Below, piece by piece: positions 1 through 7,212 of a DNA stretch of 34,499 nucleotides. The stretch's first letter is position 1, and every line of letters starts with the position of its first letter. Below the pieces are notes generated by a model that worked only from the letters and a program-made list of their open reading frames with translations, searched no databases and was not told the DNA's origin. The position numbers were made by a program, and so were the translations under genes. The DNA comes from a virus: the IMG/VR virus record IMGVR_UViG_3300044707_000563, positions 1 through 34,499 of that record. The stretch is one strand, 5' to 3'.

Positions 1-522
1 TGTTGCACTTAAAAGATTAAGGTGCTGGATTTACGATAGACACGCAGTTAACATAGTTAACTCCTGCATACTTATCGCTTGCCTCGTAGATGTCAGTTGG
101 CAATGTTGCGATGATACCAGTTGTAGTCAATACAATTGATAAGTTACCGCAGTCATCCTTCATAGTCAAGTCAACCGGAACTCCTGCTGGTGTAAACACC
201 AATGTCTTAGAGTAGTTGCTTCCCGCTGTTGGAGTGATGCCTGTGTTCCACTCTGCTAAGTTAAATGACAACCACTGGATTGCTCCTGCCGTTGTAATTA
301 ATGCAGATGTTTGGTCACCCTGTGCAGTTGCCAAACGTGCATCATAAGCAAAGCCGAAACCGTTTTGCTGAGTGATTGCAAGTAAGTCGATACCGTACTG
401 AGTGCAGCATCCTGCTGCCATCGCGTTAGCATAACGCTGCATCGCAGCACCACCGAATGCAATTGGTGCACCTGGATAGTTAGCCATGCGTGTTGCTTGC
501 TGAATGTCAGCGATAGCAAATG
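1..522. repeat. Left copy of imperfect 522-bp terminal repeat
   Basis: Bases 1-522 match bases 33978-34499 in the same orientation with no gaps and 16 substitutions. The first 127 bases are identical. The mismatches fall at 128, 152, 176, 188, 194, 203, 224, 290, 389, 392, 443, 449, 461, 512, 515 and 518, all third codon positions of the capsid gene. The simplest reading is a circular or circularly permuted genome whose assembly ran past its starting point into a second strain variant. Confidence 0.9.
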
Positions 523-1066
523 CGTTAGGCTCGTTAGATGTGATCATCGTTGCAACCTCTAAGCAGTCACCTGTTACAGTGTAGAATCCTTCTACTTCAG
601 TTCCCCAAGCACCGATTGCAGCAACAGCTTGAACAGCAGCAGCAGAAGCAACCTTACGATCAATAACATCCATCAAGCGCATGATTGACTCAAGCACGTA
701 GCGGCTGTTCTCTTGGCAATGACGAGCGATGTCAGCAGCATTGATCAATTGAGAAGCAGTGTACGTGTCAGTTGTTTCAACTGTGTACGTAGCTGTTGAA
801 TCTCCGTAATTGTTAGTAGATGTACAAGTAAGGATGTCTCCACCTTCTTCAACTTCTGTTTCTGGAAGACGCTGAATCCAACGAGCTTGAACGGTTTTCA
901 ATTTACCTTGACCAGGTGAAACCTCAGTGCGAATCAATTTCGCGTTCTCTGGAGACAATAAGAATTCAAGGAATGGAAGTTGCTCACGCTGACCAACCTC
1001 TAAAAATAATTCGCCCAGTGACATTTGCACATTTGGGCATTCTGAAAGTATTCTTGAAATAGACAT
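17..1066 (-). CDS. Probable major capsid protein (complete copy)
   Basis: This 349-residue protein is the most likely major capsid protein. The assignment rests mainly on position: on the minus strand it directly follows portal, MuF-like and scaffold genes, the standard head-gene order. It is insulated by a terminator on each side and has its own promoter-like box and a leader of about 100 nt, as expected for the most abundant virion protein. Its length fits HK97-fold capsid proteins. The N-terminal half is mixed helical and acidic; the C-terminal half is rich in Thr, Ala and Gly with predicted beta character. No sequence motif is diagnostic, so identity is inferred. The contig begins 16 bases after the stop codon. 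The C-terminal part occurs again at 33994-34499 with an identical protein sequence but synonymous DNA differences. It could instead be another abundant virion protein, but no better capsid candidate is present. Confidence 0.75.
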   Translation of the reverse strand: MSISRILSECPNVQMSLGELFLEVGQREQLPFLEFLLSPENAKLIRTEVSPGQGKLKTVQARWIQRLPETEVEEGGDILTCTSTNNYGDSTATYTVETTDTYTASQLINAADIARHCQENSRYVLESIMRLMDVIDRKVASAAAVQAVAAIGAWGTEVEGFYTVTGDCLEVATMITSNEPNAFAIADIQQATRMANYPGAPIAFGGAAMQRYANAMAAGCCTQYGIDLLAITQQNGFGFAYDARLATAQGDQTSALITTAGAIQWLSFNLAEWNTGITPTAGSNYSKTLVFTPAGVPVDLTMKDDCGNLSIVLTTTGIIATLPTDIYEASDKYAGVNYVNCVSIVNPAP

Positions 1067-1126
1067 GATAGTCGTTTTTTATTGTAGAATTTTTAGCAAC
1101 GTATTCTGAAGGCTGTTGCGTTGATG

Positions 1127-1134
1127 CCTACTTG
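1127..1134 (-). promoter_or_regulatory. CAAGTAGG leader element upstream of the capsid gene
   Basis: The untranslated leader of the capsid gene contains CAAGTAGG about 60 nt before the start codon. It can fold into a small hairpin (AGGC pairing with GCCT about 12 nt downstream). The same octamer with a comparable hairpin lies about 55 nt before the putative tail tube gene. It may be a shared translation or RNA-stability element; this is inference from two occurrences. Confidence 0.35.
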
Positions 1135-1172
1135 TTGCAGCTGAAAGTCCTGCCGACTACCATAGAGAAATA

Positions 1173-1180
1173 CAAAGGTA
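1173..1180 (-). promoter_or_regulatory. Promoter-like -7 box for the capsid gene
   Basis: The minus strand reads TACCTTTG, a match to the Bacteroidota -7 consensus TAnnTTTG, immediately after the scaffold terminator and about 107 nt before the capsid start. No TTG is seen at the preferred 19-21 nt spacing upstream, so only half of the promoter is supported. Confidence 0.5.
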
Positions 1181-1181
1181 T

Positions 1182-1216
1182 AAAAAAAAAAGCCGCACTA
1201 CCTAACAAGTGCGGCT
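1182..1216 (-). terminator. Rho-independent terminator after the scaffold gene
   Basis: On the minus strand a perfect 9-bp stem (AGCCGCACT pairing with AGTGCGGCT, 8-nt loop) is followed by nine to ten U residues. It lies 38 nt after the scaffold stop and just before the capsid promoter-like box. It should reduce read-through from the scaffold operon into the capsid gene. Confidence 0.9.
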
Positions 1217-1244
1217 CAAAACTAAAAAACATTAATACCCAGTA

Positions 1245-1252
1245 CAAAGATA
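1245..1252 (-). promoter_or_regulatory. Promoter-like TATCTTTG just before the terminator
   Basis: TATCTTTG on the minus strand sits a few bases after the scaffold stop and upstream of the 1182-1216 terminator. A transcript starting here and stopping there would be only about 55 nt. It may be a chance match, a second capsid promoter, or the promoter of a small RNA. Confidence 0.3.
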
Positions 1253-1254
1253 GA

Positions 1255-2076
1255 TTATTTTGTGTAGAATCGAGGATTGATTCCTTTTAATTTTTTTTCT
1301 CCTACAGCTTCAAGTTGAGGTATCAATGGGCTGCGCATTGGTATCTTACTCCCTGCATGTGGATTCTTCTGGATGATGCCTGCCTCTGTTGCTTCCTTTA
1401 TAAGCACATCGGACATTGATAGGAACGACCCTGCTTTCTCCTTGCTCTTTAATCTCTCGCCTGTTGCCTTATCCTTAACGACAAATGCACCGTCTTCCTC
1501 AAGGTCGATTGAATACTTATCAGTGACAGCTGACTTGAAGCCGCGAATGGTGTACTCGTTTACAGATGGATCAAGCTTCAATGCGCTTAGCTCCTTCTCA
1601 AATGAGCTGTTGATTTTGCTTGTCTTAATGTCGGTTGCAACTTGCACCTTGTACTGCTCGAACTGATTCATCACATCTTGGCGAGCGGAGTCAAGCTCAT
1701 TGCTCTTGCGCTCAAGTGATTTATACTTCTTCTCCCACTCTTGAATCAATGCCTCTGAGCCGTTGCCAGATGCACGCTTCTCCCACTCCTCGCGTTGTGT
1801 TTCAAATGAGCTCTTTGCTTTCTCCGATGCGCTGCGAATTACCTCCTCAACCTTTTGCCCTTTGAAGTCCTCGTCAGTGAGCACAATGCCAAAAGGCTCG
1901 AATGCTTTGCGAGTTACGTTGGCAATTGTGCCTGTAAGCTTTCCAATTTTGCCGCTTACTTCTTCCTGCTTAATCCAATTTTCTTGGAACTTTTCTTTTG
2001 CGGCTTCCAGATCCGCTGCTTCGTCGAGGTTTAGGAACTTGATCAGCTCCAGTGCTTCCTCCTGTTTGATTGCCAT
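1255..2076 (-). CDS. Probable capsid scaffolding protein
   Basis: This is a 273-residue, strongly charged, mostly helical protein rich in Glu, Lys and Gln, with a coiled-coil-like central part (about residues 75-155) and a basic C-terminus ending in KLKGINPRFYTK. Such proteins, placed between the portal/MuF genes and the major capsid gene, are typically scaffolds that direct procapsid assembly and then leave the shell. The basic tail would suit binding to the capsid protein. The start codon gives MAIKQEEALEL. The region upstream overlaps a small ORF in another frame (1970-2191). A strong terminator follows the stop codon, so scaffold and capsid can be expressed at different levels. No protease gene was recognised nearby, so whether the scaffold is cleaved is unknown. 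The call rests on composition and position. Confidence 0.65.
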   Translation of the reverse strand: MAIKQEEALELIKFLNLDEAADLEAAKEKFQENWIKQEEVSGKIGKLTGTIANVTRKAFEPFGIVLTDEDFKGQKVEEVIRSASEKAKSSFETQREEWEKRASGNGSEALIQEWEKKYKSLERKSNELDSARQDVMNQFEQYKVQVATDIKTSKINSSFEKELSALKLDPSVNEYTIRGFKSAVTDKYSIDLEEDGAFVVKDKATGERLKSKEKAGSFLSMSDVLIKEATEAGIIQKNPHAGSKIPMRSPLIPQLEAVGEKKLKGINPRFYTK

Positions 2077-2191
2077 AGTCTATTGTTATTGGTGTTAGTT
2101 TCAATTCCCTTGCGCCTCGCTTGATAAGTTCTTTCGCGAGTACATCAGAGGCACGCTTAATTGTGCCATCACTCATGATGTAGTAAGTCAT
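1970..2191 (-). CDS. Small hypothetical protein overlapping the scaffold start
   Basis: This 73-residue ORF begins MTYYIMSDGTIKRASDVL, four bases after a good TATCTTTG box. The first 45 residues look like a natural small protein. The last 28 (rich in Ser, Gly, Arg and Lys) overlap the scaffold gene by 107 nt and look like out-of-frame sequence. Either the protein is real with an unusually long overlap, or the region is mainly the scaffold leader. I do not recognise a family. Confidence 0.4.
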   Translation of the reverse strand: MTYYIMSDGTIKRASDVLAKELIKRGARELKLTPITIDYGNQTGGSTGADQVPKPRRSSGSGSRKRKVPRKLD

Positions 2192-2195
2192 AGGT

Positions 2196-2203
2196 CAAAG
2201 ATA
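2196..2203 (-). promoter_or_regulatory. Promoter-like box before the scaffold region
   Basis: TATCTTTG on the minus strand lies four bases before the ATG at 2191. With a start site 5-7 nt downstream of the box, the transcript would be leaderless or nearly so for the 73-residue ORF, and would carry a leader of about 115 nt for the scaffold gene. Confidence 0.5.
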
Positions 2204-2216
2204 CTAAAGTTTTTGA

Positions 2217-3128
2217 TTATGCAAAACCTTCTGCTTCCGCTCTTGCAATAACACTTGCCGGAACTCTCTGCTTAATCACCGGTACAAGGAAGTGGCGGCA
2301 TGGCCCCCATCCTCCAAGGAATGTGAAAATGCTTTTTGAGTCAGTGCCCTCGATACGACCATCCCATGTTCCATTGCGAATGTCGTTGATGCCTGCGCTG
2401 TTCTTGCCATCACCCCAAGCTTCAATCTCGCCTCTGTGGAATATCTGCCCTTCGCGATGTGCGCAGAATGGTCTTGTTGTTGCAATCTCGCCACCAAGAT
2501 ATTGGTAGTATTCAACTCCTAATTCTAAATTGACAGCCGCTGCATAGCTTCTATCTGCAATTGCTTGCGCTGTTCCTGCAACATTGCGCACGTTAGCAAG
2601 TAGTCTTCCATCACTCGACTCTGTTCCTTCAATCACTCCTTGCAATGCTGCCACCGCTTCGCGCAGTGGTGCTCTTGCAGCCACGTTTGCAGTAAGCTGC
2701 TCAAGGAATGGCTGCGTAACTCTCTCGCGAAGTCCTGAGCCAAAGAAAGCATTAATTGCATTTTGCTTGGAGATGTTAAGAAGCTGCTTCTGTACTTTGT
2801 CTGGTTGGAATGAAGCATCAATCTTCTTTGCAATCTCGTCAGTAAGCTGTACGCTTTCATCGATAGAAGCAAGAAAGGATTGCACAGCGGCTTTGTATTC
2901 GCCGCCTGCAAGCACCTTGTTGAGCTCCTCTGTTATTAATCCAATTCTTCGAATGTTGTCTTCTGTCTGGGAGATGTTTCCATTTTCATCGACATCCATC
3001 TCCGCGAGAAGTGGAGCAATTTTTTTCCATGCTTCTCGCTGTGCTTTCTCCGCCGCAGTAGCAATCTCCTCGGGAACATTCTCAAGTAGCTTAACTTTGC
3101 TTTTAACGAGTTCATCAAACGATGCCAT
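2217..3128 (-). CDS. MuF / SPP1 gp7-like head morphogenesis protein
   Basis: This 303-residue protein has a long helical N-terminal region (residues 1-190). Its C-terminal segment matches the MuF pattern: a TTRPFCAHREGQIF block near residues 218-231, then a Trp-Gly-rich stretch and a closing GGWGPCRHFLVPV near residues 273-285. In related phages these proteins sit next to the portal, enter the head in few copies and assist assembly or DNA ejection. The gene starts inside the portal gene's 3' end (14-nt overlap), indicating translational coupling. It carries no fused toxin domain, which some MuF proteins have. The family call is confident; the precise role is inferred. Confidence 0.8.
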   Translation of the reverse strand: MASFDELVKSKVKLLENVPEEIATAAEKAQREAWKKIAPLLAEMDVDENGNISQTEDNIRRIGLITEELNKVLAGGEYKAAVQSFLASIDESVQLTDEIAKKIDASFQPDKVQKQLLNISKQNAINAFFGSGLRERVTQPFLEQLTANVAARAPLREAVAALQGVIEGTESSDGRLLANVRNVAGTAQAIADRSYAAAVNLELGVEYYQYLGGEIATTRPFCAHREGQIFHRGEIEAWGDGKNSAGINDIRNGTWDGRIEGTDSKSIFTFLGGWGPCRHFLVPVIKQRVPASVIARAEAEGFA

Positions 3129-5022
3129 TTAATAGAGTTTGTTGTGCCTGTTGAATCGGATCAAGTGTCACCGCAATCTTCTCTGCTGCCTTCGCTCTTA
3201 GCTGTGTAATCTGGTCGCTCATCGGTTGGTCAAGGAATCTTGCTGCGCCCTCTGTTGGAATGAAGTCTCTAATGAGCTCCATGATTAATTGCGGACCAGA
3301 GTTGTGCAATACATCTTGCCACTTCTCAACGCTGCCGCTTGCAAGTCTTGCAAGGATATCGGCATTGCTCATAAGCAGCAACTCATCTGCATTGATGATT
3401 AAGTCGTACACTGCACTTGTTTCTTCATCGGTGTAGTGAATTGCACGAATGTAATTGTAAACATTGGAGAAGGTAATCGATGGCGGAACTCCTGCCTTTA
3501 CTCCTTCGCTGATTACTGCAAGGTAGTCACTCGGTGTGCTGATGTCGAAGCTTGTTGGATAAACCAAGTTCACTCCGCCAAATAAATCACCGTATCGCAT
3601 CTTGCCCATTGTCACCAAGCAGAATTCATAAATCGTAAACAGCTGATCAGAGATAGGCTTTATAAAAGCATAAAGGCTGCGAAGCTTATTTAAGCTTCCT
3701 GTTGCAGTCGATGCCTCGCCGATAGTTCCACTTTCATCACTCGAAGGTAAGTGCAGGATACGTCTTGATTTAGCCATCTGCTGCTCAATCTCTGTGCGCA
3801 GGAATGTTAGCGTATCCATCGGAGGACTTACAAACTTTAAGTACTCGCCACTAAGTCCGCTATCTCCTTCGCTAACCGATGTCTTTGGCTTAATCAATAG
3901 CATACCGGTAGGCGAGAATCTGCTCTTTACTCCGCTACCTGAACAGCTGCCGCATGTGCGATAGCCTCCGTTTATCGGATCGAATATCTGCCCATCATTA
4001 CAACGGTTGCCTTCGCGATCAACAAACTCACATATCTCACCAAGCGCAACCATGAAAGGGAATGCACTTGTTGCCTTGCTCATCTGCAAGTAGGACTCAT
4101 CGAGCACAACCTGGTCAAGCAATGGCACTGCTGTGATGAATGGCGATTGGAATGCAATCTCGTCATTGATAAGTTGAGGTGCTCCCATTAGCTTAATGCA
4201 TGGCACATATCCAAGGTTGTGCTGAAAATAAAGCATCGGCTCGCCAAAAGTCATCTCGCTCTTCTTGCCTGTCTGCTCAATCTTATAGATGGCATTCTGG
4301 TCATAAAGGTAAAGCACGATTCCGCTTTCTTCCGTCTTGCTGCCAACCTTCACATAGCTGTGGTAATCACTGATCACCAAGTAATACTCACCAAACTTCT
4401 GCCCGACAATGTTCTTGCAGTTGTAATAGGTAGGCATTGGACGAAGCAGCTCGTTGCCAATCACTGGCTCTTCAAACTCTTCATCGTCCAAGTACTCGAT
4501 GTCATCTGGATAGATGGCAATGATACCATTGGCATCGACAAGCTTTAGCGTTGGAAGCATGTTCTTAATGAACATCTCCAAGCTGCCAAACTTCTCAATC
4601 TCGTTGTTGACGAATCTTTGGAATGTCTCATCTCCAAAACGCTCATCAAGTTCCTCGTTGTATCTGATGCTCCAGTTCTGATCGGCGAATGCTCTGCTTA
4701 TCGTAGATCTGAAATCTTCAAACACGCTCAAGGTTGTAGCCTTGTAGTTTGCCTTGATATACATCGCCTGCGCATCCGTTTGATTGGGAGCACGCACCGA
4801 AAGCAAGTGCTCAGGGTAAACATCGGAGCGGCTATGCGGCAAGATGCTATCATACATCTTAGCGGCATAATTGTAACCGCTCCAATATTCTGGATACTGA
4901 GTCGATGCTCGCTGCTTAGTGATAGGATTGAGGGGAGTCGATTGTGTCATCTGCTCCCAACCCTTTCGCTTTGCCGCGAATCGGTTAACTATTTTTTGAA
5001 TGTCCTCAGAGCTTAGTGCCAT
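3115..5022 (-). CDS. Portal protein with a cysteine-rich insertion
   Basis: At 635 residues this is the probable portal, the dodecameric ring through which DNA enters and leaves the head. It precedes the MuF-like gene, as portals usually do, and has the expected length and mixed alpha/beta character. A segment near residues 425-450 (HLPSSDESGTIGEASTATGS) resembles the Ser/Gly-rich stretch before the long portal helix. Unusually, it carries four cysteines, Cys331, Cys341, Cys357 and Cys360, the last two within CGSCSGSG, which matches the CxxCxGxG repeat of DnaJ-type zinc fingers. These could bind one zinc ion. The start codon follows a 54-nt gap after the methyltransferase gene. The portal call rests on order, size and general resemblance. 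Confidence 0.8.
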   Translation of the reverse strand: MALSSEDIQKIVNRFAAKRKGWEQMTQSTPLNPITKQRASTQYPEYWSGYNYAAKMYDSILPHSRSDVYPEHLLSVRAPNQTDAQAMYIKANYKATTLSVFEDFRSTISRAFADQNWSIRYNEELDERFGDETFQRFVNNEIEKFGSLEMFIKNMLPTLKLVDANGIIAIYPDDIEYLDDEEFEEPVIGNELLRPMPTYYNCKNIVGQKFGEYYLVISDYHSYVKVGSKTEESGIVLYLYDQNAIYKIEQTGKKSEMTFGEPMLYFQHNLGYVPCIKLMGAPQLINDEIAFQSPFITAVPLLDQVVLDESYLQMSKATSAFPFMVALGEICEFVDREGNRCNDGQIFDPINGGYRTCGSCSGSGVKSRFSPTGMLLIKPKTSVSEGDSGLSGEYLKFVSPPMDTLTFLRTEIEQQMAKSRRILHLPSSDESGTIGEASTATGSLNKLRSLYAFIKPISDQLFTIYEFCLVTMGKMRYGDLFGGVNLVYPTSFDISTPSDYLAVISEGVKAGVPPSITFSNVYNYIRAIHYTDEETSAVYDLIINADELLLMSNADILARLASGSVEKWQDVLHNSGPQLIMELIRDFIPTEGAARFLDQPMSDQITQLRAKAAEKIAVTLDPIQQAQQTLLNGIV

Positions 5023-5076
5023 TTGGTCTCTCCATTATGTTAGATCCACAAGATTTCGAACGACAGTAGTTTGGTT

Positions 5077-5649
5077 TCATTTGTGTAGTATTGAGATGCC
5101 TCGCCCTTCGGTTGTGTTAAGCGTGACATTGTTATAATTAAAATGAGCTGCGTATTCTACAAGCTTTCTCGGTCCATCTAAATGGATAGTGTCATGGTAA
5201 ACAATCACTCCGCCTCTTGCCACCAACTTCTCAACAAGTTTAAACTCAGGAAGCACATGCTCCAAGCTGTGATCGCCGTCCACAAAGATAAGGTCAAAAT
5301 GATTCTTAGGCAAGTTATTCAACTCCTCAAGTGAGTTGCCCAGGATGAAGTCAATCGACTTGCCACCCTCTGCCATGTATAGCTTTGTTGCAGGCGTGCG
5401 ATAATCATTGATGTCGATACCGACATACTGCCCACCCTTTGGCAATGCCTTGATAAGATGCTGCGTTGTCTCACCTTCAAACACTCCAATCTCAAGCACC
5501 GTCATGTACTTGCTCATCTTGATGATGCTTGCCATGAATATGCCGCACTCATCTTCTGAGTTCCAATCATGGCGAGCAACCTCTTTGAATGTCTCTGTGG
5601 TCACAATCTCTTTTCTTGGTCTGCCTCTCTTTGGCTTATCGTTTACCAT
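5077..5649 (-). CDS. Class I SAM-dependent methyltransferase
   Basis: This 190-residue protein has clear Rossmann-fold methyltransferase motifs: motif I EIGVFEGET (residues 53-61) for S-adenosylmethionine, an acidic residue after strand 2 in YVGIDIND (75-82), and FDLIFVDGDHS (118-128). The last resembles the Methyltransf_24 family, whose members often methylate small molecules or sugars. The N-terminus contains KPKRGRPRK, an AT-hook-like basic patch. The gene overlaps the preceding glycosyltransferase gene by 14 nt, so the two are probably translated together and may act on the same substrate. It sits between tail and portal genes, away from the replication genes, which argues against a simple DNA methylase. 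No typical DNA methylase catalytic motif (DPPY or PCQ) is seen. The substrate is unknown. Confidence 0.8.
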   Translation of the reverse strand: MVNDKPKRGRPRKEIVTTETFKEVARHDWNSEDECGIFMASIIKMSKYMTVLEIGVFEGETTQHLIKALPKGGQYVGIDINDYRTPATKLYMAEGGKSIDFILGNSLEELNNLPKNHFDLIFVDGDHSLEHVLPEFKLVEKLVARGGVIVYHDTIHLDGPRKLVEYAAHFNYNNVTLNTTEGRGISILHK

Positions 5650-6589
5650 CTGCGTATTTGTTTTGCGTGATTCTGCTAATTAAAAAATTATGTCTCTTGC
5701 CAATTGCTTTAAAGTCTGCGTTCAGCATTCTATCAAGCCAGTTGATGTAGAATATCGGAGTGAATCCTGCGCCGCCATAGTAGCTTTGCAAGTAATAGTT
5801 TTGAGTAATCTCTTGGAAGCTTAAGCCTCTCTGCATCGAGAAGTGAATCATGCCGCCTTCGCTTCCATCATTTTTCTCGTAAGCCTTAAGCGCAGGATCA
5901 ATGCCACGAATCGCAAGTGCTACATTCATGTACAATTCATCTGGCTGCCCACCGCCCCACTTCATGCGCAGTTCTTTGATGGGGATTGGATTGTTGAAGT
6001 ACAAGTCTTTGGCAGTGCGATAGATTGCCTCCGCCTGTGATCCTCTTACAATCCACTGCATCGAGCTGTTGATGGCAGGCATAACTGTTGACTCAAGCAA
6101 GTTGAAGTGCGCCCACATCTTGTCCGCCCATGCCCACTGCATCTCCTTAAAGTCGCGCCCCTTGTCAATGGTGTGATAGCCAACTGTGTGGCTTACGTAA
6201 TCTTTGCCAGATTGAGCAAGCTCGTCAATCATTGGCTGAATGTCTTTGAGCGCAATAGCATCTACATCGAGGTAGAGGTTGCGGTCGTATGGCAAGTAAT
6301 TATAAAGATTTACTTTCACCTTGCCGGGATCAAGCTTCTTGTTGGTATAGATATCCTCCAGTGCAATGTGCCCAATGTGATTGATGTATTGCATCAAGTC
6401 TTGGCAGTGCGACAATGCTTTAATCGGATCATCAAACAGCACTGTGATGTTGACATTCGGGCTGTGCTTCCTTATGCTAAATGCAAGGTTATAAGCAGCC
6501 CAATAGTATTGCGGCCTGCCGAATGCAAGAAGCACCACCCCAGTAGTTGGAGTGATGCTCTGATTGGTTAGTGTTGCTTCCTTAGTCAT
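5636..6589 (-). CDS. GT-A-type glycosyltransferase
   Basis: This 317-residue protein looks like a nucleotide-sugar-dependent glycosyltransferase of the GT-A fold, nearest in pattern to family 8-like enzymes. The N-terminal strand VVLLAFGRPQYYWAAYNLA is followed by NITVLFDD (residues 47-54) and by the metal-binding DxD motif in YLDVDAIALKD (Asp108 and Asp110). It begins at the tail tube gene's stop (1-nt overlap) and runs into the methyltransferase gene, so it is expressed with late structural genes. That timing suggests it decorates virion proteins or a surface glycan, not DNA; this is inference. It has no signal peptide or membrane segment, so it should act in the cytoplasm. Donor and acceptor cannot be read from sequence. 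Confidence 0.75.
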   Translation of the reverse strand: MTKEATLTNQSITPTTGVVLLAFGRPQYYWAAYNLAFSIRKHSPNVNITVLFDDPIKALSHCQDLMQYINHIGHIALEDIYTNKKLDPGKVKVNLYNYLPYDRNLYLDVDAIALKDIQPMIDELAQSGKDYVSHTVGYHTIDKGRDFKEMQWAWADKMWAHFNLLESTVMPAINSSMQWIVRGSQAEAIYRTAKDLYFNNPIPIKELRMKWGGGQPDELYMNVALAIRGIDPALKAYEKNDGSEGGMIHFSMQRGLSFQEITQNYYLQSYYGGAGFTPIFYINWLDRMLNADFKAIGKRHNFLISRITQNKYADGKR

Positions 6590-7128
6590 TATGAGAATAC
6601 TCCGGCAGGAGCATCATATTGTGCAGGAATGTTTTTGTTTCTCCAAGAGAAAGTCACCTCATAACGCTGAAGCTCGTTGTTCTGCTCAGGCAAGATGAAG
6701 TTTGCAGATGTTGTGATTCCAACTGGAGCGGTTACATAAAGCACCTTTCCGCTGTCGCACATGTACGCAAGTATCCAAGAGATACGGCGGTTGTTAACAT
6801 CGTTCCAAAATACGCTGTTTCCATCAGTCACGTTTGCATCGTAAAGAGTCGCTGTGCGATCTTCGTTGATACGGATTGATGTTCCACAACCGATTGGAGA
6901 ATCAACAGTGATAGGTGAACCAGCAGGAAGTGCAAAGCGGATGTCGCTAATCATTCTGGCTTCGCCAGATGCAAGCAATGCATCAACCTCAGTAGCATCT
7001 GATGGATCAACTAATTCAGTGCCACAAGCACCTACAATGATAGCGGAAACTCCGCCGAGTTTATATTCGTTGCAAAGCACCAAGTCGTGCTCAAGCAAGG
7101 ATGTGTCGCAATATGATACACAGGCCAT
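6589..7128 (-). CDS. Putative major tail (tube) protein
   Basis: This 179-residue protein is predicted to be mostly beta-strand, with many Val, Thr, Ile and Asn residues and several cysteines in the first 35 residues. Its size and late position fit a siphovirus tail tube protein. It has its own promoter-like box and an untranslated leader of about 80 nt carrying the CAAGTAGG element also found before the capsid gene, as expected for a protein made in large amounts. Its location after the tail-tip genes and before portal is unusual, because tube genes more often precede the tape measure. No diagnostic motif was found; another abundant virion protein, such as a decoration protein, is possible. 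Confidence 0.5.
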   Translation of the reverse strand: MACVSYCDTSLLEHDLVLCNEYKLGGVSAIIVGACGTELVDPSDATEVDALLASGEARMISDIRFALPAGSPITVDSPIGCGTSIRINEDRTATLYDANVTDGNSVFWNDVNNRRISWILAYMCDSGKVLYVTAPVGITTSANFILPEQNNELQRYEVTFSWRNKNIPAQYDAPAGVFS

Positions 7129-7182
7129 TTGTAAAAAGAGTTTGTATTGTTGTTTCGCTGTTGGATAGGTCGCGGCAATACA

Positions 7183-7190
7183 CCTACTTG
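7183..7190 (-). promoter_or_regulatory. CAAGTAGG leader element before the putative tail tube gene
   Basis: The leader contains CAAGTAGG, which can form a hairpin (GTAGGT pairing with ACCTAT across an 11-nt loop, one G-U pair), about 55 nt before the start codon. The same octamer lies at a similar distance before the capsid gene. Confidence 0.35.
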
Positions 7191-7204
7191 GTCTCTATGT
7201 TTGG

Positions 7205-7212
7205 CAAAGTTA
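7205..7212 (-). promoter_or_regulatory. Promoter-like box for the putative tail tube gene
   Basis: TAACTTTG on the minus strand matches TAnnTTTG and overlaps the end of the upstream tail gene. A start site just downstream would give a leader of about 70 nt. No TTG at the ideal upstream spacing is visible. Confidence 0.45.

Noticed and set aside
17-1066. Diversity-generating retroelement target
   Set aside because: Differences between the two capsid copies are synonymous third-position changes, not adenine-directed codon changes, and no reverse transcriptase or template repeat was seen.
2584-3132. 182-residue plus-strand ORF antisense to the MuF-like gene
   Set aside because: It is Ser/Cys-rich and low in complexity, mirrors the helical coding strand, has no promoter-like signal, and the minus-strand gene here carries clear family motifs.
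5077-5649. DNA methyltransferase of a restriction-modification type
   Set aside because: No DPPY, NPPY or PCQ catalytic motif and no target-recognition region; the motifs fit a small-molecule or sugar methyltransferase.
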